DNA of 64,000 nt, taken from the NCBI RefSeq assembly GCF_040358255.1, contig NZ_CP132938.1, positions 4,464,001 to 4,528,000 on the forward strand, written 5' to 3'. The notes under the pieces were generated by a model. The model was not told the origin of the DNA. It searched no databases and worked only from the letters and a program-made list of their open reading frames with translations. The translations under genes were made by a program, and so were the position numbers. Origin of the DNA: Tunturibacter gelidoferens. GTDB taxonomy: Bacteria > Acidobacteriota > Terriglobia > Terriglobales > Acidobacteriaceae. Below are positions 34,452-43,687 of the stretch, in pieces. Each line of letters opens with the position of its first letter. The stretch's first letter is position 1.

Positions 34452-36380
34452 ATGACCACCCGCACTGCTCTCCTGCCTCTAGCCCTGCTCGCCCTCGGAA
34501 CTCCTGGCCTCCTCCGAGCCCAGCAGGCTCCCATCCAGATCACCGCCGACCTCTCCGAAGCTCCCCGCAAGGTCTATCACGCGGAAGTCGACATCCCCGT
34601 CCAGCCCGGCCCCGTCTCTCTCACCACACCCAAGTGGATCCCCGGCAACCACCGCCCCACGGGCCCCGTCGATGACATCACCGGAGTAGTCTTCACCGCC
34701 AACGGCAAAGTCCTCCCCTGGCGTCGCGACGACGAAGACCTCTACGAGTTCCACGTCACAGTCCCCGATGGAGTCACCACGCTCCATGCTCATCTCGACT
34801 GCATCGTCACCGCCCGCGTCACCGACAAGCTAGCTGTCCTCGAATGGGAGAAACTTCTCCTCTACCCCGCGAAGACCCCCGTCAAAGACATCGCCATTCA
34901 ACCCTCGGTCAAAGTCCCCGCAGGCTGGGGCATCGGCACCGCCCTCACCCCCACCGACGGCTACGATCCGCAGAACCCCAAAGGCGGCCTCACGCACTAT
35001 GCCCCCACCACCGTCGAGCAGCTCGAAGACTCGCCCGTCATCACCGGCCAGTACTTCCACGAGTTCGCCCTCGCACCCGAGGTCACACCCAAGCACTACA
35101 TCGACGTAGTCTCCGATTCACCCGAAGACTCCAAGCTCCGCCCCGCCCTCCTCGTCGAGCTCAACAACCTCGTCCGCGAAACCGGCGCAGCATACGACTC
35201 CCGCCACTACAACGTCTACCACTTCCTCCTTACTCTCTCTGACGTAGCCGGTGGCGAAGGCCTCGAGCACGGCCAATCCTCCGACAACGGCGTAGGCGAA
35301 AAAGGCTTCTCAGACCCCTCGCATCAACTCGCCGAATCCGACCTCCTCTCCCACGAGTTCACCCACTCCTGGAACGGCAAGTACCGCCGCCCCTTCAACC
35401 TCTACCAGGACGACTTCGAAAAGATGCAGCAGGGCTCGCTCCTCTGGGTCTACGAAGGCATGACCCACTACCTTGGCAACGTTCTCGCCGCCCGCTCCGG
35501 TCTCAAGTCGCAGGAGCAGTACCGCGACATGCTCGCCCTCTCTGCCGCCCAGCTTGACTACAAGCCCGGCCGCGACTGGCGCTCCACCGAGGACACCGCC
35601 ATCGCTGCCAGTATCCTCCGCGGCGGCAACCCCGCATGGTCCAACTGGAAGCGCGGCCAGGACTACTACCAGGAAGGCGAACTCTTCTGGCTCGACGCCG
35701 ACACTCTCATCCGCCAGAAGACGAACAACAAGAAGTCCCTCACCGACTTCCTGCACATCTTCCTCGGCAAAGGCGGCAACACCGGCCCACTCATCGTCAC
35801 CTACAACCGCGACGAGCTCATCGCCGACCTCAATCAGGTCTACAAGTACGATTGGGCCACCTTCATCCACGAGCGCATCGACAACCTCAACCCACGCGCC
35901 GATCTCGCCGGCATCGAACGCGGCGGCTACAAGCTCGTCTACACCGAAGAGCCCACAAAATCAGAACGCACAGTCGCCGAGACCTATGCTCGCTACGGCA
36001 TTGGCACCAACGCCTGGTACTCCCTGGGCCTTCGCCTCAATAAAGAAGGTTTGATCTCCGACGTCCGCTGGAACGGACCCGCTGACAAGGCGAAGTTCTT
36101 CCCAGGACAAAAAATCATCGCAGTCAACGGCAACGTCTTCTCCGCCGACGCCCTCAAAACCGCGATCAAGCAGGCAAAGGGAACCTCCGAGCCCATCCAC
36201 TTCATCCTTCAGAGCGACGCCTTCGTCACCACCGCCGACATCGACTACCACGACGGCGAACGCTACCCCCGCCTCGTCCGCGTAGACGGCACCCCCGCCT
36301 ACCTCGACGACATCACCAAACCCCTCGCCAAATCCGAACCCATCCCGGCCGAGAAGAAAGAAAAAGATTCCGCCGAATAA
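34452..36380 (+). CDS. M61 family metallopeptidase with PDZ domain
   Basis: 642-residue exported zinc aminopeptidase (glycyl-aminopeptidase type). After a signal peptide (LLPLALLALGTPGLLRA) comes the beta-sandwich domain with SLTTPKWIPGNHRPTGP, the thermolysin-like domain with the zinc motif HEFTHSWNGKYRRP (about residue 301) and the third ligand in LLWVYEGMTHYLG, then a C-terminal PDZ domain (KFFPGQKIIAVNG). It may clear peptides in the periplasm. A single-gene unit with its own terminator. Confidence 0.93.
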   Translation: MTTRTALLPLALLALGTPGLLRAQQAPIQITADLSEAPRKVYHAEVDIPVQPGPVSLTTPKWIPGNHRPTGPVDDITGVVFTANGKVLPWRRDDEDLYEFHVTVPDGVTTLHAHLDCIVTARVTDKLAVLEWEKLLLYPAKTPVKDIAIQPSVKVPAGWGIGTALTPTDGYDPQNPKGGLTHYAPTTVEQLEDSPVITGQYFHEFALAPEVTPKHYIDVVSDSPEDSKLRPALLVELNNLVRETGAAYDSRHYNVYHFLLTLSDVAGGEGLEHGQSSDNGVGEKGFSDPSHQLAESDLLSHEFTHSWNGKYRRPFNLYQDDFEKMQQGSLLWVYEGMTHYLGNVLAARSGLKSQEQYRDMLALSAAQLDYKPGRDWRSTEDTAIAASILRGGNPAWSNWKRGQDYYQEGELFWLDADTLIRQKTNNKKSLTDFLHIFLGKGGNTGPLIVTYNRDELIADLNQVYKYDWATFIHERIDNLNPRADLAGIERGGYKLVYTEEPTKSERTVAETYARYGIGTNAWYSLGLRLNKEGLISDVRWNGPADKAKFFPGQKIIAVNGNVFSADALKTAIKQAKGTSEPIHFILQSDAFVTTADIDYHDGERYPRLVRVDGTPAYLDDITKPLAKSEPIPAEKKEKDSAE

Positions 36381-36398
36381 TCATCCAAACCAACGAAT

Positions 36399-36435
36399 GA
36401 AGCGCCGTTCTCATCGAGAGCGGCGCTTCGTTTTT
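36399..36435 (+). terminator. Terminator of the M61 peptidase gene
   Basis: GAAGCGCCG (36399-36407) pairs with CGGCGCTTC (36421-36429), with a further short pairing inside, followed by GTTTTTG. Confidence 0.8.
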
Positions 36436-36462
36436 GACTTCGCTTTTGCCTGTCGTTCCCTG

Positions 36463-36545
36463 GTCTCGTAGTTGCACTTGCTGTTGCTGTTACCAGTTCC
36501 CTTGTTTGTCATTCCGCAGCGTAGCGAAGGAATCTGCTTCTCGCC
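36463..36545. repeat. GTTGC run with TGTCATTCCG unit
   Basis: GTTGCACTTGCTGTTGCTGT leads into CTTGTTTGTCATTCCGCAGC, GTAGCGAAGGAATCTGCTTC. Same composite as at 21918. Confidence 0.7.
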
Positions 36546-36562
36546 CAGCGCAGGCAATCACT

Positions 36563-37456
36563 CTACGAAACCTCCAACCCACCCGTAGCTCCATACACCT
36601 CGCCAGTCACATAACTCGACTCCTGCGAAGCCAGCAGCACATACAGTGGAGCCATCTCCACCGGCTGCCCCGGCCGTTTCATCGGCGTCTCGGAACCAAA
36701 ATCCGGAATCTTCTTCCCCGGTTGCCCACCACTCGTCTGCAGCGGAGTCCACACCGGCCCCGGTGCCACGCAGTTCACGCGGATCCCATCCTCCGCCACC
36801 TGCCGCGCCAAGCCTCTGGTAAACGCGAGAATCGCAGCCTTCGTAGGAGCGTAATCCAGCAAGCTCGGACTAGGATGCGTCGCCTGGATCGAAGCCGTCG
36901 TAATGATCGATCCGCCCGGCGGCATCAACGGGAGCGCTGCCTTGCACATCCAGAACAACGCAAACACATTCACCCGATACGTCTCTTCAAACAACTTCGT
37001 CGTCATATCCGCAATCTTTTCGACCGCATGCTGTCTGCCCGCAACACAGGCCAGAATATCCAGCCCACCCAGCTTCCTATGCGCCTCTTTCACCAGCTTC
37101 ACGCAGAACTTCTCATCCTTCAGATCGCCCGGCAACGCAATCGCCTTTCTTCCTTCAGCCTCGATCAACGCGATCAACTCACGCGCATCCGCCTCCTCGC
37201 TCGGCAGATAGTTGATCGCAACATCAGCGCCCTCCCGCGCAAACGCAATTGCCGCCGCCCTTCCAATCCCAGAGTCCCCACCCGTCACCAGCGCCTTCCG
37301 ATTCGCCAACCGTCCGCTCCCGCGGTAGCTCGTCTCGCCATGATCGGCCTTCGGCGTCATCTTCTTATCCAACCCCGGCACAGCCTGCGTCTGCTTCTTG
37401 AACTTCGGCCGCGGATACTGCTTCGTCGGGTCCTGCAACGTATAAAGATCACTCAT
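36563..37456 (-). CDS. SDR family oxidoreductase (YghA-like)
   Basis: 297-residue NAD(P)-dependent short-chain dehydrogenase. An N-terminal tail (KQYPRPKFKKQTQAVPGLD) typical of the YghA/GsiB-stress type precedes the nucleotide loop ALVTGGDSGIGRAAAIAFA, NYLPSEEADA, the catalytic Ser (TTASIQ) and YAPTKAAI (Tyr-x3-Lys), and the end YVTGEVYGATGG. These enzymes are often stress-linked; the substrate is unknown. ATG 37456 is chosen as the start of the family tail. Divergent from the next gene. Confidence 0.9.
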   Translation of the reverse strand: MSDLYTLQDPTKQYPRPKFKKQTQAVPGLDKKMTPKADHGETSYRGSGRLANRKALVTGGDSGIGRAAAIAFAREGADVAINYLPSEEADARELIALIEAEGRKAIALPGDLKDEKFCVKLVKEAHRKLGGLDILACVAGRQHAVEKIADMTTKLFEETYRVNVFALFWMCKAALPLMPPGGSIITTASIQATHPSPSLLDYAPTKAAILAFTRGLARQVAEDGIRVNCVAPGPVWTPLQTSGGQPGKKIPDFGSETPMKRPGQPVEMAPLYVLLASQESSYVTGEVYGATGGLEVS

Positions 37457-37614
37457 CGAATTCACCAGACTCCTTTTCGTAAAGCACTCACCTGCGCGTT
37501 TGATGCAGATTTGGCCAACGCGCACATCTCCACATCGCTTCAAAAAAAATAGCGGCAGAAACCCCTCAACCTTCGGTAAGCTTGGAGACCATCCCGCGGA
37601 GATCCTCACCTTCC

Positions 37615-38373
37615 ATGCTTACCCTCACGCAAAACATCGTCATCCTCATCGTCACGATGACCTGCTCCATGCTCTTCCTCGCACTTCTAAACCGCGTCTG
37701 GCCACGCGAACGGCGCACCGTGCACAACGACCTCATCGGCTGGCAGCTCGGCATCCTCGGCACCACCTATGCCGTCATCCTCGGCTTCATGCTCTACACC
37801 GTATGGACCAACTTCGGCGAAGCAAACCTGAACGCCGACCTCGAAGCCAACTCCCTGCGCAACGTCTACCGCATCGCCGAAGGCCTGCCCACACCGCAGC
37901 GCATCCTCCTCGAGCAGCAATGCCGCACCTACGCAGACGTCGTCATCAACTACGACTGGCCCGAGATGCACCAAAGCAAACTCCCCGAAGAGAGCCACCT
38001 CCTCAATCGCGACATGTGGAAGACCCTCATATCCGTCAAAGCCGCCACGCCCTCCGAACTCACCGCTGAGGACCATGCCCTCACCGAACTCAGCGCCCTC
38101 ACCGAACACCGCCGCACCCGCCTCCTCCAGAGCGCCTATCGCCTCCCGACCATCTTCTGGGCAGTCCTGCTCGTCGGCGGCCTCGTCACCGTCCTCTCCG
38201 CCTCCCTCTTCGGCTCCGCCAATCGAGCCCTCCACGCCGTTCAGGTCTTCTGCTTCACGCTCCTCATCACCCTCGTTCTGCTCGCCATCGCCGACGTCAA
38301 CCTGCCCTTTCGCGGCTGGGTCCATGTCACCGACTTCGCCTTCCAGCGCGCCCAACAGAATATGAACGATTAG
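37615..38373 (+). CDS. DUF4239-like membrane protein
   Basis: 252 residues with two N-terminal helices (IVILIVTMTCSMLFLALL and LGILGTTYAVILGFMLYTVW) and two near the end (FWAVLLVGGLVTVLSASLF and FCFTLLITLVLLAI), around a soluble middle. This is the bestrophin-like DUF4239 layout. It may be a channel, unproven. ATG 37615 is favoured over the upstream TTG at 37582. Confidence 0.8.
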   Translation: MLTLTQNIVILIVTMTCSMLFLALLNRVWPRERRTVHNDLIGWQLGILGTTYAVILGFMLYTVWTNFGEANLNADLEANSLRNVYRIAEGLPTPQRILLEQQCRTYADVVINYDWPEMHQSKLPEESHLLNRDMWKTLISVKAATPSELTAEDHALTELSALTEHRRTRLLQSAYRLPTIFWAVLLVGGLVTVLSASLFGSANRALHAVQVFCFTLLITLVLLAIADVNLPFRGWVHVTDFAFQRAQQNMND

Positions 38374-38442
38374 CAGCCTCGATCCGTGATATCCGATATA
38401 TCTTGAAATCAGCATGCGAAACCATCGCCGCGGGAGTCACAG

Positions 38443-39540
38443 TTGACAACGCAGATCAGCCACCTTCGCCGCTTCGTTCTCCTCTTGCTCTTCTCCTTCG
38501 TAGCCGCCACAGCTCAGACCACCCCCGCCAAGTGGCCCACCCAGGACGGCACCTACATCATCAAAGACTTCCGCTTCGGCACCGGCGAAACTCTCCCCGA
38601 ACTCAAGCTCCACTACCTCACCCTCGGCCAACCCCACCGCGGCGCCGACGGCCACACCGACAACGCCGTCCTCCTCCTCCACGGCACCGGCGGCGACGCC
38701 CACTCCCTCCTCAACCCCGCCTTCTCCAACGTCCTCTTCGGCCCTGGCCAACCCCTCGACATCACAAAATTCTTCATCATCCTCCCCGACGACATCGGAC
38801 ACGGCGACTCCTCCAAACCATCCGACGGCCTCCACATGCGCTTCCCCCAATACGACTACGACGACATGGTCTCCTCGCAACACACCATGCTCCTCGAAGG
38901 CCTCCACGTCGACCACCTCCGCCTCATCCTCGGCACCTCCATGGGCTGCATGCAGTCCTTCGTCTGGGGCGAGACCTTCCCAAAATTCTCTGACGCCCTC
39001 GCCCCTTTCGCCTGCCTCCCCGTCGAACTCGCCGGCCGCAACCGCATGTGGCGCTACATGGCCATGCAGTCCATCAAGAACGACCCCGCCTGGAACAACG
39101 GCGAGTACACCACCGAACCCGCCGAAGGCCTGCGCGGAGCCAACACCCTCATCGTCATCGCGGGCGGGGCTCCGCTTCAGATGCAGAAAAACTATCCCAC
39201 CCGAGCCCAGGCCGAAGCCTACATCGACCGCGTCCTCGCCGCCGACATCGCCCACACCGACGCCAACAACTTCCTCTACTACGTCAACGCCTCGCGCAAC
39301 TACAATCCCGAGCCAAAGCTCCCCACCATCACCGCCCCAGTCCTCTGGATCAACTCCGCCGACGACTTCATCAACCCGCCCGAGCTCGGCATAGCCGAAA
39401 AGATGGCCGCCAAGATGCCTAACGCAAAGTTCATCCTCATCCCCATCTCCGACGCCACCCGTGGCCACGGGACCCACACACAAGCCATCGTCTGGAAGCA
39501 ATACCTCATCGACTTCCTGGCCCAGACAGAAAAACACTAG
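38443..39540 (+). CDS. Exported alpha/beta hydrolase, homoserine acetyltransferase-like
   Basis: 365-residue alpha/beta-fold enzyme with signal peptide (FVLLLLFSFVAATAQ). It resembles homoserine O-acetyltransferase in sequence: LKLHYLTLGQP, LLLHGTGGDAHSLL, FFIILPDDIGHGDSSKP, the nucleophile elbow LGTSMGCMQSF, Asp in LWINSADDF and the final His in TRGHGTHTQ. Because it is exported, a true methionine-pathway role is unlikely; it is more probably an esterase. TTG start. Confidence 0.87.
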   Translation: MTTQISHLRRFVLLLLFSFVAATAQTTPAKWPTQDGTYIIKDFRFGTGETLPELKLHYLTLGQPHRGADGHTDNAVLLLHGTGGDAHSLLNPAFSNVLFGPGQPLDITKFFIILPDDIGHGDSSKPSDGLHMRFPQYDYDDMVSSQHTMLLEGLHVDHLRLILGTSMGCMQSFVWGETFPKFSDALAPFACLPVELAGRNRMWRYMAMQSIKNDPAWNNGEYTTEPAEGLRGANTLIVIAGGAPLQMQKNYPTRAQAEAYIDRVLAADIAHTDANNFLYYVNASRNYNPEPKLPTITAPVLWINSADDFINPPELGIAEKMAAKMPNAKFILIPISDATRGHGTHTQAIVWKQYLIDFLAQTEKH

Positions 39541-39556
39541 AGCCTTATCCAAACTC

Positions 39557-39652
39557 CGACCAACGGGAGGACAAATATTTTTGGCCCAGCAAGACAAGGT
39601 ATACCTGTCACGAAGTGACCGCCCCACGCGCAGTGGGCCCGTCCGGCAGGAC
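39557..39652. repeat. Half copy of the nested palindromic repeat
   Basis: CGACCAACGGGAGGA (39557-39571), a spacer with GGTATACCTG, then GTCACGAAGTGACCGCC and GGCCCGTCCGGCAGGACA. Order and text match the right half of the element at 43463-43648. Confidence 0.7.
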
Positions 39653-39672
39653 ATCAAGCATCCAAAAAAACA

Positions 39673-39712
39673 AAGAAGGTGCGGAGAGCCATCTCCGCAC
39701 CTTCTTGTTTTC
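39673..39712. terminator. Two-way terminator between the hydrolase and pseudokinase genes
   Basis: A perfect 15-bp stem AAGAAGGTGCGGAGA (39673-39687) and TCTCCGCACCTTCTT (39692-39706) with loop GCCA, T-rich after and A-rich before. It can stop transcripts from both converging genes. Confidence 0.85.
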
Positions 39713-39728
39713 GCCTGATCCAACCCCA

Positions 39729-41057
39729 CTACCGACGATAGTTCTGAGCATAGCTGTCGTGAGGTAGTCCCTCCGCGCGCCCCTTCCTCACAAAAGCAAA
39801 AGCCTCATCCCGCCCCATCGTCCCTCCAACCACAACCAGATACGGTGCATGTCCATTCGGCGTAAACACCTCGGGCCGCAGATCGGGATGCTTCGCTGCA
39901 ATACTCGCCACCTTCTGCTGAGCCAAAGCCTCGCCGTTATATGTAAACGCCACCACCCGCCACTGACCAGTACCGCTCCCCTGCGTCGCCCGCTCAGGCA
40001 CGGAAGCCACCGGCGTCACCGCAGCGGGAGCTGGCGCAGCCACCACAGGAGCAGCATCAGCCGCAGGCGTCTCCAGTGCCGGTGGTGCAGCAGCCGCATC
40101 ACTCGCCTCCGTCGCAATCGCAGGAACAGCGGCATTCGCCTGCACCGCGGCGCTCGACTTCGACCATCGGCCATGCACAAAGAAGGCGACCAGCAGCAAC
40201 AACAGCATCGCACCCACACCGATCGCAAGCCGCCGCCCTTCAATCCCACCTGACTTCTCCTCCACTGGAACCTGGACACGATGCGTCGGATACGTCGGAA
40301 GCTCAGCAGGCGTCTCAACCACCTTCTCCGCTTGAGGCTCGCTCACCGCAACCGGACGGGCCTCTACCCGAATCTCCGTATCCGGCCGCAACGCCGCGAC
40401 GATCTCCGGGATTCCCCACTCTCCGCTCATTCCCTTGCGAATAATCGAATCGAATGGAGCCTCCAGCGGCTGGTCTCGTTTCGCCTCTTCCAACGTCTTC
40501 TTCTGCGTCAACGCCTGCAGCAGCACCACCGCGAAATCGCGCGCGTCTTTGCCCTTCAGTTCGCGTCCCTCCTGCCCCTCGGGAGTCTCCCGAATGCAGT
40601 CGCTTCGCAGCTTGATCGCCTCGCCAACCGCAAGCACATTCGCCGGCTCGATATGCTCATGCACAAAACCATTCGTGTGCAGCGCGTCGAGCGCAGACGC
40701 AAGGCTCGTCGCCACCTGCCTCGTCTCCTGCACCGTCAGCCGCCGCTCAGCCACAATCTCGCCCATGTTGGCATCCACCGGCTCCATCACCGCGTAGACC
40801 AGCGAGGTCTCATCCAGCGTCACGCGTCCAAACTGAATCAGCTTCACAAGATTCGGATGATTCAGTGCCTGAATCCCGCGCCACCGCACCAGGATCTCCT
40901 CATCATCGAAATGAGACTCGATCAGCCGTATCACCGTCGGTCCGCCTACGCCGTTCGACGTCGAAAAGAAGGCGCTCCTGCCTTCGGGCCGTATCAGCTT
41001 CGTGAGAGGGAACGCTCCATCGATCGTTCTTCCTTCATATTCCGTCCAAAGTTCCAT
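39729..41057 (-). CDS. Membrane pseudokinase with C-terminal SPOR domain
   Basis: 442 residues. The N-terminal 250 fold like a Ser/Thr kinase (ILVRWRGIQALNHPNLVKLI, VYAVMEP, SLASALDALHTNGFVHEHI) but lack catalytic residues: the HRDLKPxN loop is HEHIEPANVL, the VAIK lysine is absent (VIRLIE) and no DFG is seen. One membrane helix follows (LAIGVGAMLLLLLVAFFVHG, about residue 285), then an Ala/Pro-rich linker and a SPOR domain (WRVVAFTYNGEALAQQKVAS) that would bind denuded peptidoglycan glycans. Likely a cell-wall-sensing or scaffold protein, by inference. Confidence 0.82.
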   Translation of the reverse strand: MELWTEYEGRTIDGAFPLTKLIRPEGRSAFFSTSNGVGGPTVIRLIESHFDDEEILVRWRGIQALNHPNLVKLIQFGRVTLDETSLVYAVMEPVDANMGEIVAERRLTVQETRQVATSLASALDALHTNGFVHEHIEPANVLAVGEAIKLRSDCIRETPEGQEGRELKGKDARDFAVVLLQALTQKKTLEEAKRDQPLEAPFDSIIRKGMSGEWGIPEIVAALRPDTEIRVEARPVAVSEPQAEKVVETPAELPTYPTHRVQVPVEEKSGGIEGRRLAIGVGAMLLLLLVAFFVHGRWSKSSAAVQANAAVPAIATEASDAAAAPPALETPAADAAPVVAAPAPAAVTPVASVPERATQGSGTGQWRVVAFTYNGEALAQQKVASIAAKHPDLRPEVFTPNGHAPYLVVVGGTMGRDEAFAFVRKGRAEGLPHDSYAQNYRR

Positions 41058-41208
41058 GTCTGATCCACCGTCCTAAGTATTGACTCAAGGGAGAAAGCCG
41101 CACAGGCCAAATAAAACAAAGAGGGACGACGAAAACATCTTCGTGCAACCATACGCCTCGTACACCAAGGACCATTATCCTTTATTGCGCCGCGCCTCTC
41201 AACGGATA

Positions 41209-42633
41209 CTAGCTCCCCGATGGAATTACCAGGTACTGCTCTAGCTTCCCGTCCGGCTCCTCATACGTCGTCACCCGCAACTTCCGATCCGGAAAGCTCA
41301 CATCGAAGACTCGAAACGTCATTCCGCCGCGCAACTCCTCGTCCGCCTGCTTGAAGCTGCTAGGCACACCCAGCGGCTTCAGGCTACTCGCAAAATCCTG
41401 CACAGCCTCCGCCGTAAAGTACGCATCGCAAAACGCCGTCAACTGCGAACGATCCAGCTTCCCATCCTGTAACCCGGTAAAGATATCCAGCGCACGCTTC
41501 TCCGCCCCCGCAGCACTATCCGCCGCATTGGCACTGGCACTCTGCCCCAGCACCAGCGGAGCAATCTTCCGCGCCAAAGCAGCCGCCGCGCTCGAAGCAT
41601 CTTCATTCGTCAGCACCGTCACCGCCGCCTTATCGTCGGGAAACACCGTATTCTGCGAGACAAATCCCGACACCTCCCCGCTATGCGACACGATGCGGTG
41701 CCCATCTCGCTCCCCCACCTGCACGCCCAACCCATAATGCGTGCCGCTCCCATCCTTCAGCTTCACCTCCGTAAACATCTCGTCATAGGAAGCCGGACCC
41801 AGCAACGTCCGATTCATCAAGCTGATATTCCACAACGCCATATCGCTCGCCGGCATCGCCAACTCCCCCGCCGCAAACATCCATCCCGCACCCTCCTGCG
41901 GAGCAGGACGAAGCGGCCCCAGCGCATGCTGGTAATACCCCGTAGGATCGTTCGCCGGCAGCCTGCTTGCATCCGAGTTCAACACCCCATTCATCTTCAA
42001 CGGCTTGAAGATCCGCTCCTGCAACTGCTCGATCAACGGCTTCCCCGCGACAATCTCCGCGATCCGCCCCGCAATCACATAGTTCGTATTCGAGTACTGC
42101 CACTTCGTCCCCGGCTCGAAGTCCAGCGGCTTCTTCCCCCACACCTCCAGAATGTGCTGCGGAGTCGCCGGCTGCATCATCGACGTCATCACATAATCCT
42201 CCGGCCAGAAGTCCTGATACCCCGACGTCATCGACAACACCTGCCGCACCGTCACGTCCTTCGCCCGCGTCAACTCCGGCAGATACTTCGCCACCGGATC
42301 GTCCAGCTTCACCTTGCCATCCTGCACCAGCAGCAAAATAATCGCCGCCGTAAACTGCTTGCTCACCGATCCGATCGAATACTGCATCCCCGGCTCCGCC
42401 AGCATCACAGGCTCCAGCCGCGCCTTCCCATAAGCCTTCACAAACGCGATCTTCCCTCCCTGCACCACCGCCACCGAAGCGCTAGGCACCCCAGTGGCCT
42501 CCATCACCTCAGCCGCCGCCGCGTCAATCCCCGTCGCCGTAGCCGCAGGCAGCGAGTTCTGCGCCCACCCCGCACCCATCGTTACAAAACCGAATCCAAA
42601 CACTGCCGCCGCTCTAACTCGCAGATTCCTCAT
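41209..42633 (-). CDS. Exported serine hydrolase of the beta-lactamase / PBP fold
   Basis: 474 residues with signal peptide (AAAVFGFGFVTMGAGWAQ). Active-site motifs: SVSK (SxxK) in YSIGSVSKQFTA, YSNTNYV (YxN) and HSGEVSGF (KTG-like). The C-terminal ~110 residues add a small domain seen in class C-like esterases/DD-peptidases. It may be a peptidase or esterase; resistance is not implied. Start at ATG 42633, seven bases after TAGTCT. Confidence 0.88.
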   Translation of the reverse strand: MRNLRVRAAAVFGFGFVTMGAGWAQNSLPAATATGIDAAAAEVMEATGVPSASVAVVQGGKIAFVKAYGKARLEPVMLAEPGMQYSIGSVSKQFTAAIILLLVQDGKVKLDDPVAKYLPELTRAKDVTVRQVLSMTSGYQDFWPEDYVMTSMMQPATPQHILEVWGKKPLDFEPGTKWQYSNTNYVIAGRIAEIVAGKPLIEQLQERIFKPLKMNGVLNSDASRLPANDPTGYYQHALGPLRPAPQEGAGWMFAAGELAMPASDMALWNISLMNRTLLGPASYDEMFTEVKLKDGSGTHYGLGVQVGERDGHRIVSHSGEVSGFVSQNTVFPDDKAAVTVLTNEDASSAAAALARKIAPLVLGQSASANAADSAAGAEKRALDIFTGLQDGKLDRSQLTAFCDAYFTAEAVQDFASSLKPLGVPSSFKQADEELRGGMTFRVFDVSFPDRKLRVTTYEEPDGKLEQYLVIPSGS

Positions 42634-42640
42634 GCACGAA

Positions 42641-42646
42641 AGACTA
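42641..42646 (-). promoter_or_regulatory. TANNNT box seven bases before the serine hydrolase start
   Basis: On the minus strand TAGTCT, seven bases, then ATG 42633, with no ribosome binding site. It resembles the six-base cases. Confidence 0.3.
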
Positions 42647-42719
42647 TCAGCGCCCCCATCCACCCGCCAGCCCGCTGCGTAAATCTCAAATTCGTTTCGC
42701 ACAGTATGCTTGCGAGAGA

Positions 42720-43460
42720 ATGGATTCAACGAATCTGCACGTTCTGCTGGTGGTGTTCTTCGCTACCCTCATTCGATCTACGTTCGGCTTCGGCGAAGGA
42801 TTGATCGCTGTCCCGCTGCTCGCCCTCAGTCTCCCTATAGAGGTCGCCGCTCCGGTCGTCGTTCTCCTCTCGATTACCATCTCCGCCCTTGTCGTCGCGC
42901 AGGACTGGCGGAAGATCCATCTGCGCAGCACGGGCTGGCTCCTTGCCCCCACGTTCCTTGGCATTCCGCTGGGAATCGCGCTTCTGACCAGCACTCATCA
43001 GCACCTCGTCAAGGCTGCTCTGGCGATCCTGATCCTCGCGTTCTCGGGATATTTTCTGCTCGGCAAAAAACCGCCCAGGCTCCACGACGACAGCCGCAGA
43101 TGGCTGCTAGGCTGCGGGTTTCTCGCAGGTGTGCTCGGCGGCGCCTATGGAATGAACGGGCCTCCGCTTGTCGTCTATGGAGCCATGCGGCGCTGGTCTC
43201 CGCAGCACTTTCGCGCCACCCTCCAGGGGTACTTCCTGCCCGCGAGCATCGTCGCGCTCGCAGGATACTGGCTCGCGGGACTCTGGGTTCCTCCAGTGAC
43301 GCACTTCTACCTGATCTCGCTAACGGTCGCGCTTCCCGCCATCTTTCTCGGCAGGGCCGTCAATCAACGCCTTCGCGGAGAAGCCTTTATCAAATACGTC
43401 CACCTTGGACTGTTCTGCGTCGGAGTGCTGTTGCTGATCCAGGCGGCGCGGCATAGATAA
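42720..43460 (+). CDS. TauE/SafE family membrane exporter
   Basis: 246 residues, about eight helices in two repeats. LIRSTFGFGEGLIAVPLLAL and CGFLAGVLGGAYGMNGPPLV carry the family's glycine/proline-rich half motifs. Likely moves sulfite, sulfoacetate or similar anions. The gene overlaps none of its neighbours; a nested palindrome follows its stop. Codon use is less C-biased than that of the mannosidase next door. Confidence 0.9.
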   Translation: MDSTNLHVLLVVFFATLIRSTFGFGEGLIAVPLLALSLPIEVAAPVVVLLSITISALVVAQDWRKIHLRSTGWLLAPTFLGIPLGIALLTSTHQHLVKAALAILILAFSGYFLLGKKPPRLHDDSRRWLLGCGFLAGVLGGAYGMNGPPLVVYGAMRRWSPQHFRATLQGYFLPASIVALAGYWLAGLWVPPVTHFYLISLTVALPAIFLGRAVNQRLRGEAFIKYVHLGLFCVGVLLLIQAARHR

Positions 43461-43462
43461 AA

Positions 43463-43648
43463 GTGCGCCCTGCGCGGGCGGCGGTCACTTCGTGACTTGC
43501 GTACCGCTTCGCTTGGTGCTCCCGTTGGTCGCAAGCAGAAGCTCGTGCCGACCAACGGGAGGACCGTGGGTGTTCTTCGTGCCAAGACCGGTATACGCTT
43601 CACGAAGTGACCGCCGCCCGCGCAGGGCGCCCGTCCGGCAGGACACCC
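43463..43648. repeat. Nested palindromic repeat of about 165-185 bp
   Basis: Outer arms are a perfect 31-bp inverted repeat (43465-43495 and 43600-43630). Inside is a 12-bp inverted repeat TCCCGTTGGTCG (43520-43531) and CGACCAACGGGA (43549-43560). The right half continues GTCCGGCAGGACACC. A right-half copy is at 39557-39652. Confidence 0.85.
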
Positions 43649-43675
43649 CGCACTTGCAAAGGTCGCTGCATTTGC

Positions 43676-43681
43676 TAACCT
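43676..43681 (+). promoter_or_regulatory. TANNNT box six bases before the mannosidase start
   Basis: TAACCT, six bases (CCCTTT), then ATG 43688. No ribosome binding site is visible. Confidence 0.35.
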
Positions 43682-43687
43682 CCCTTT

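Noticed and set aside
38443..38448. TTGACA at the start of the alpha/beta hydrolase gene as a -35 box
   Set aside because: It coincides with the TTG start followed by a good signal peptide, and no -10 follows at the right distance.
41209..42633. Serine hydrolase as a beta-lactamase resistance gene
   Set aside because: The SxxK/YxN/HSG set is shared with esterases and DD-peptidases, and the C-terminal domain fits those better. Resistance cannot be claimed.
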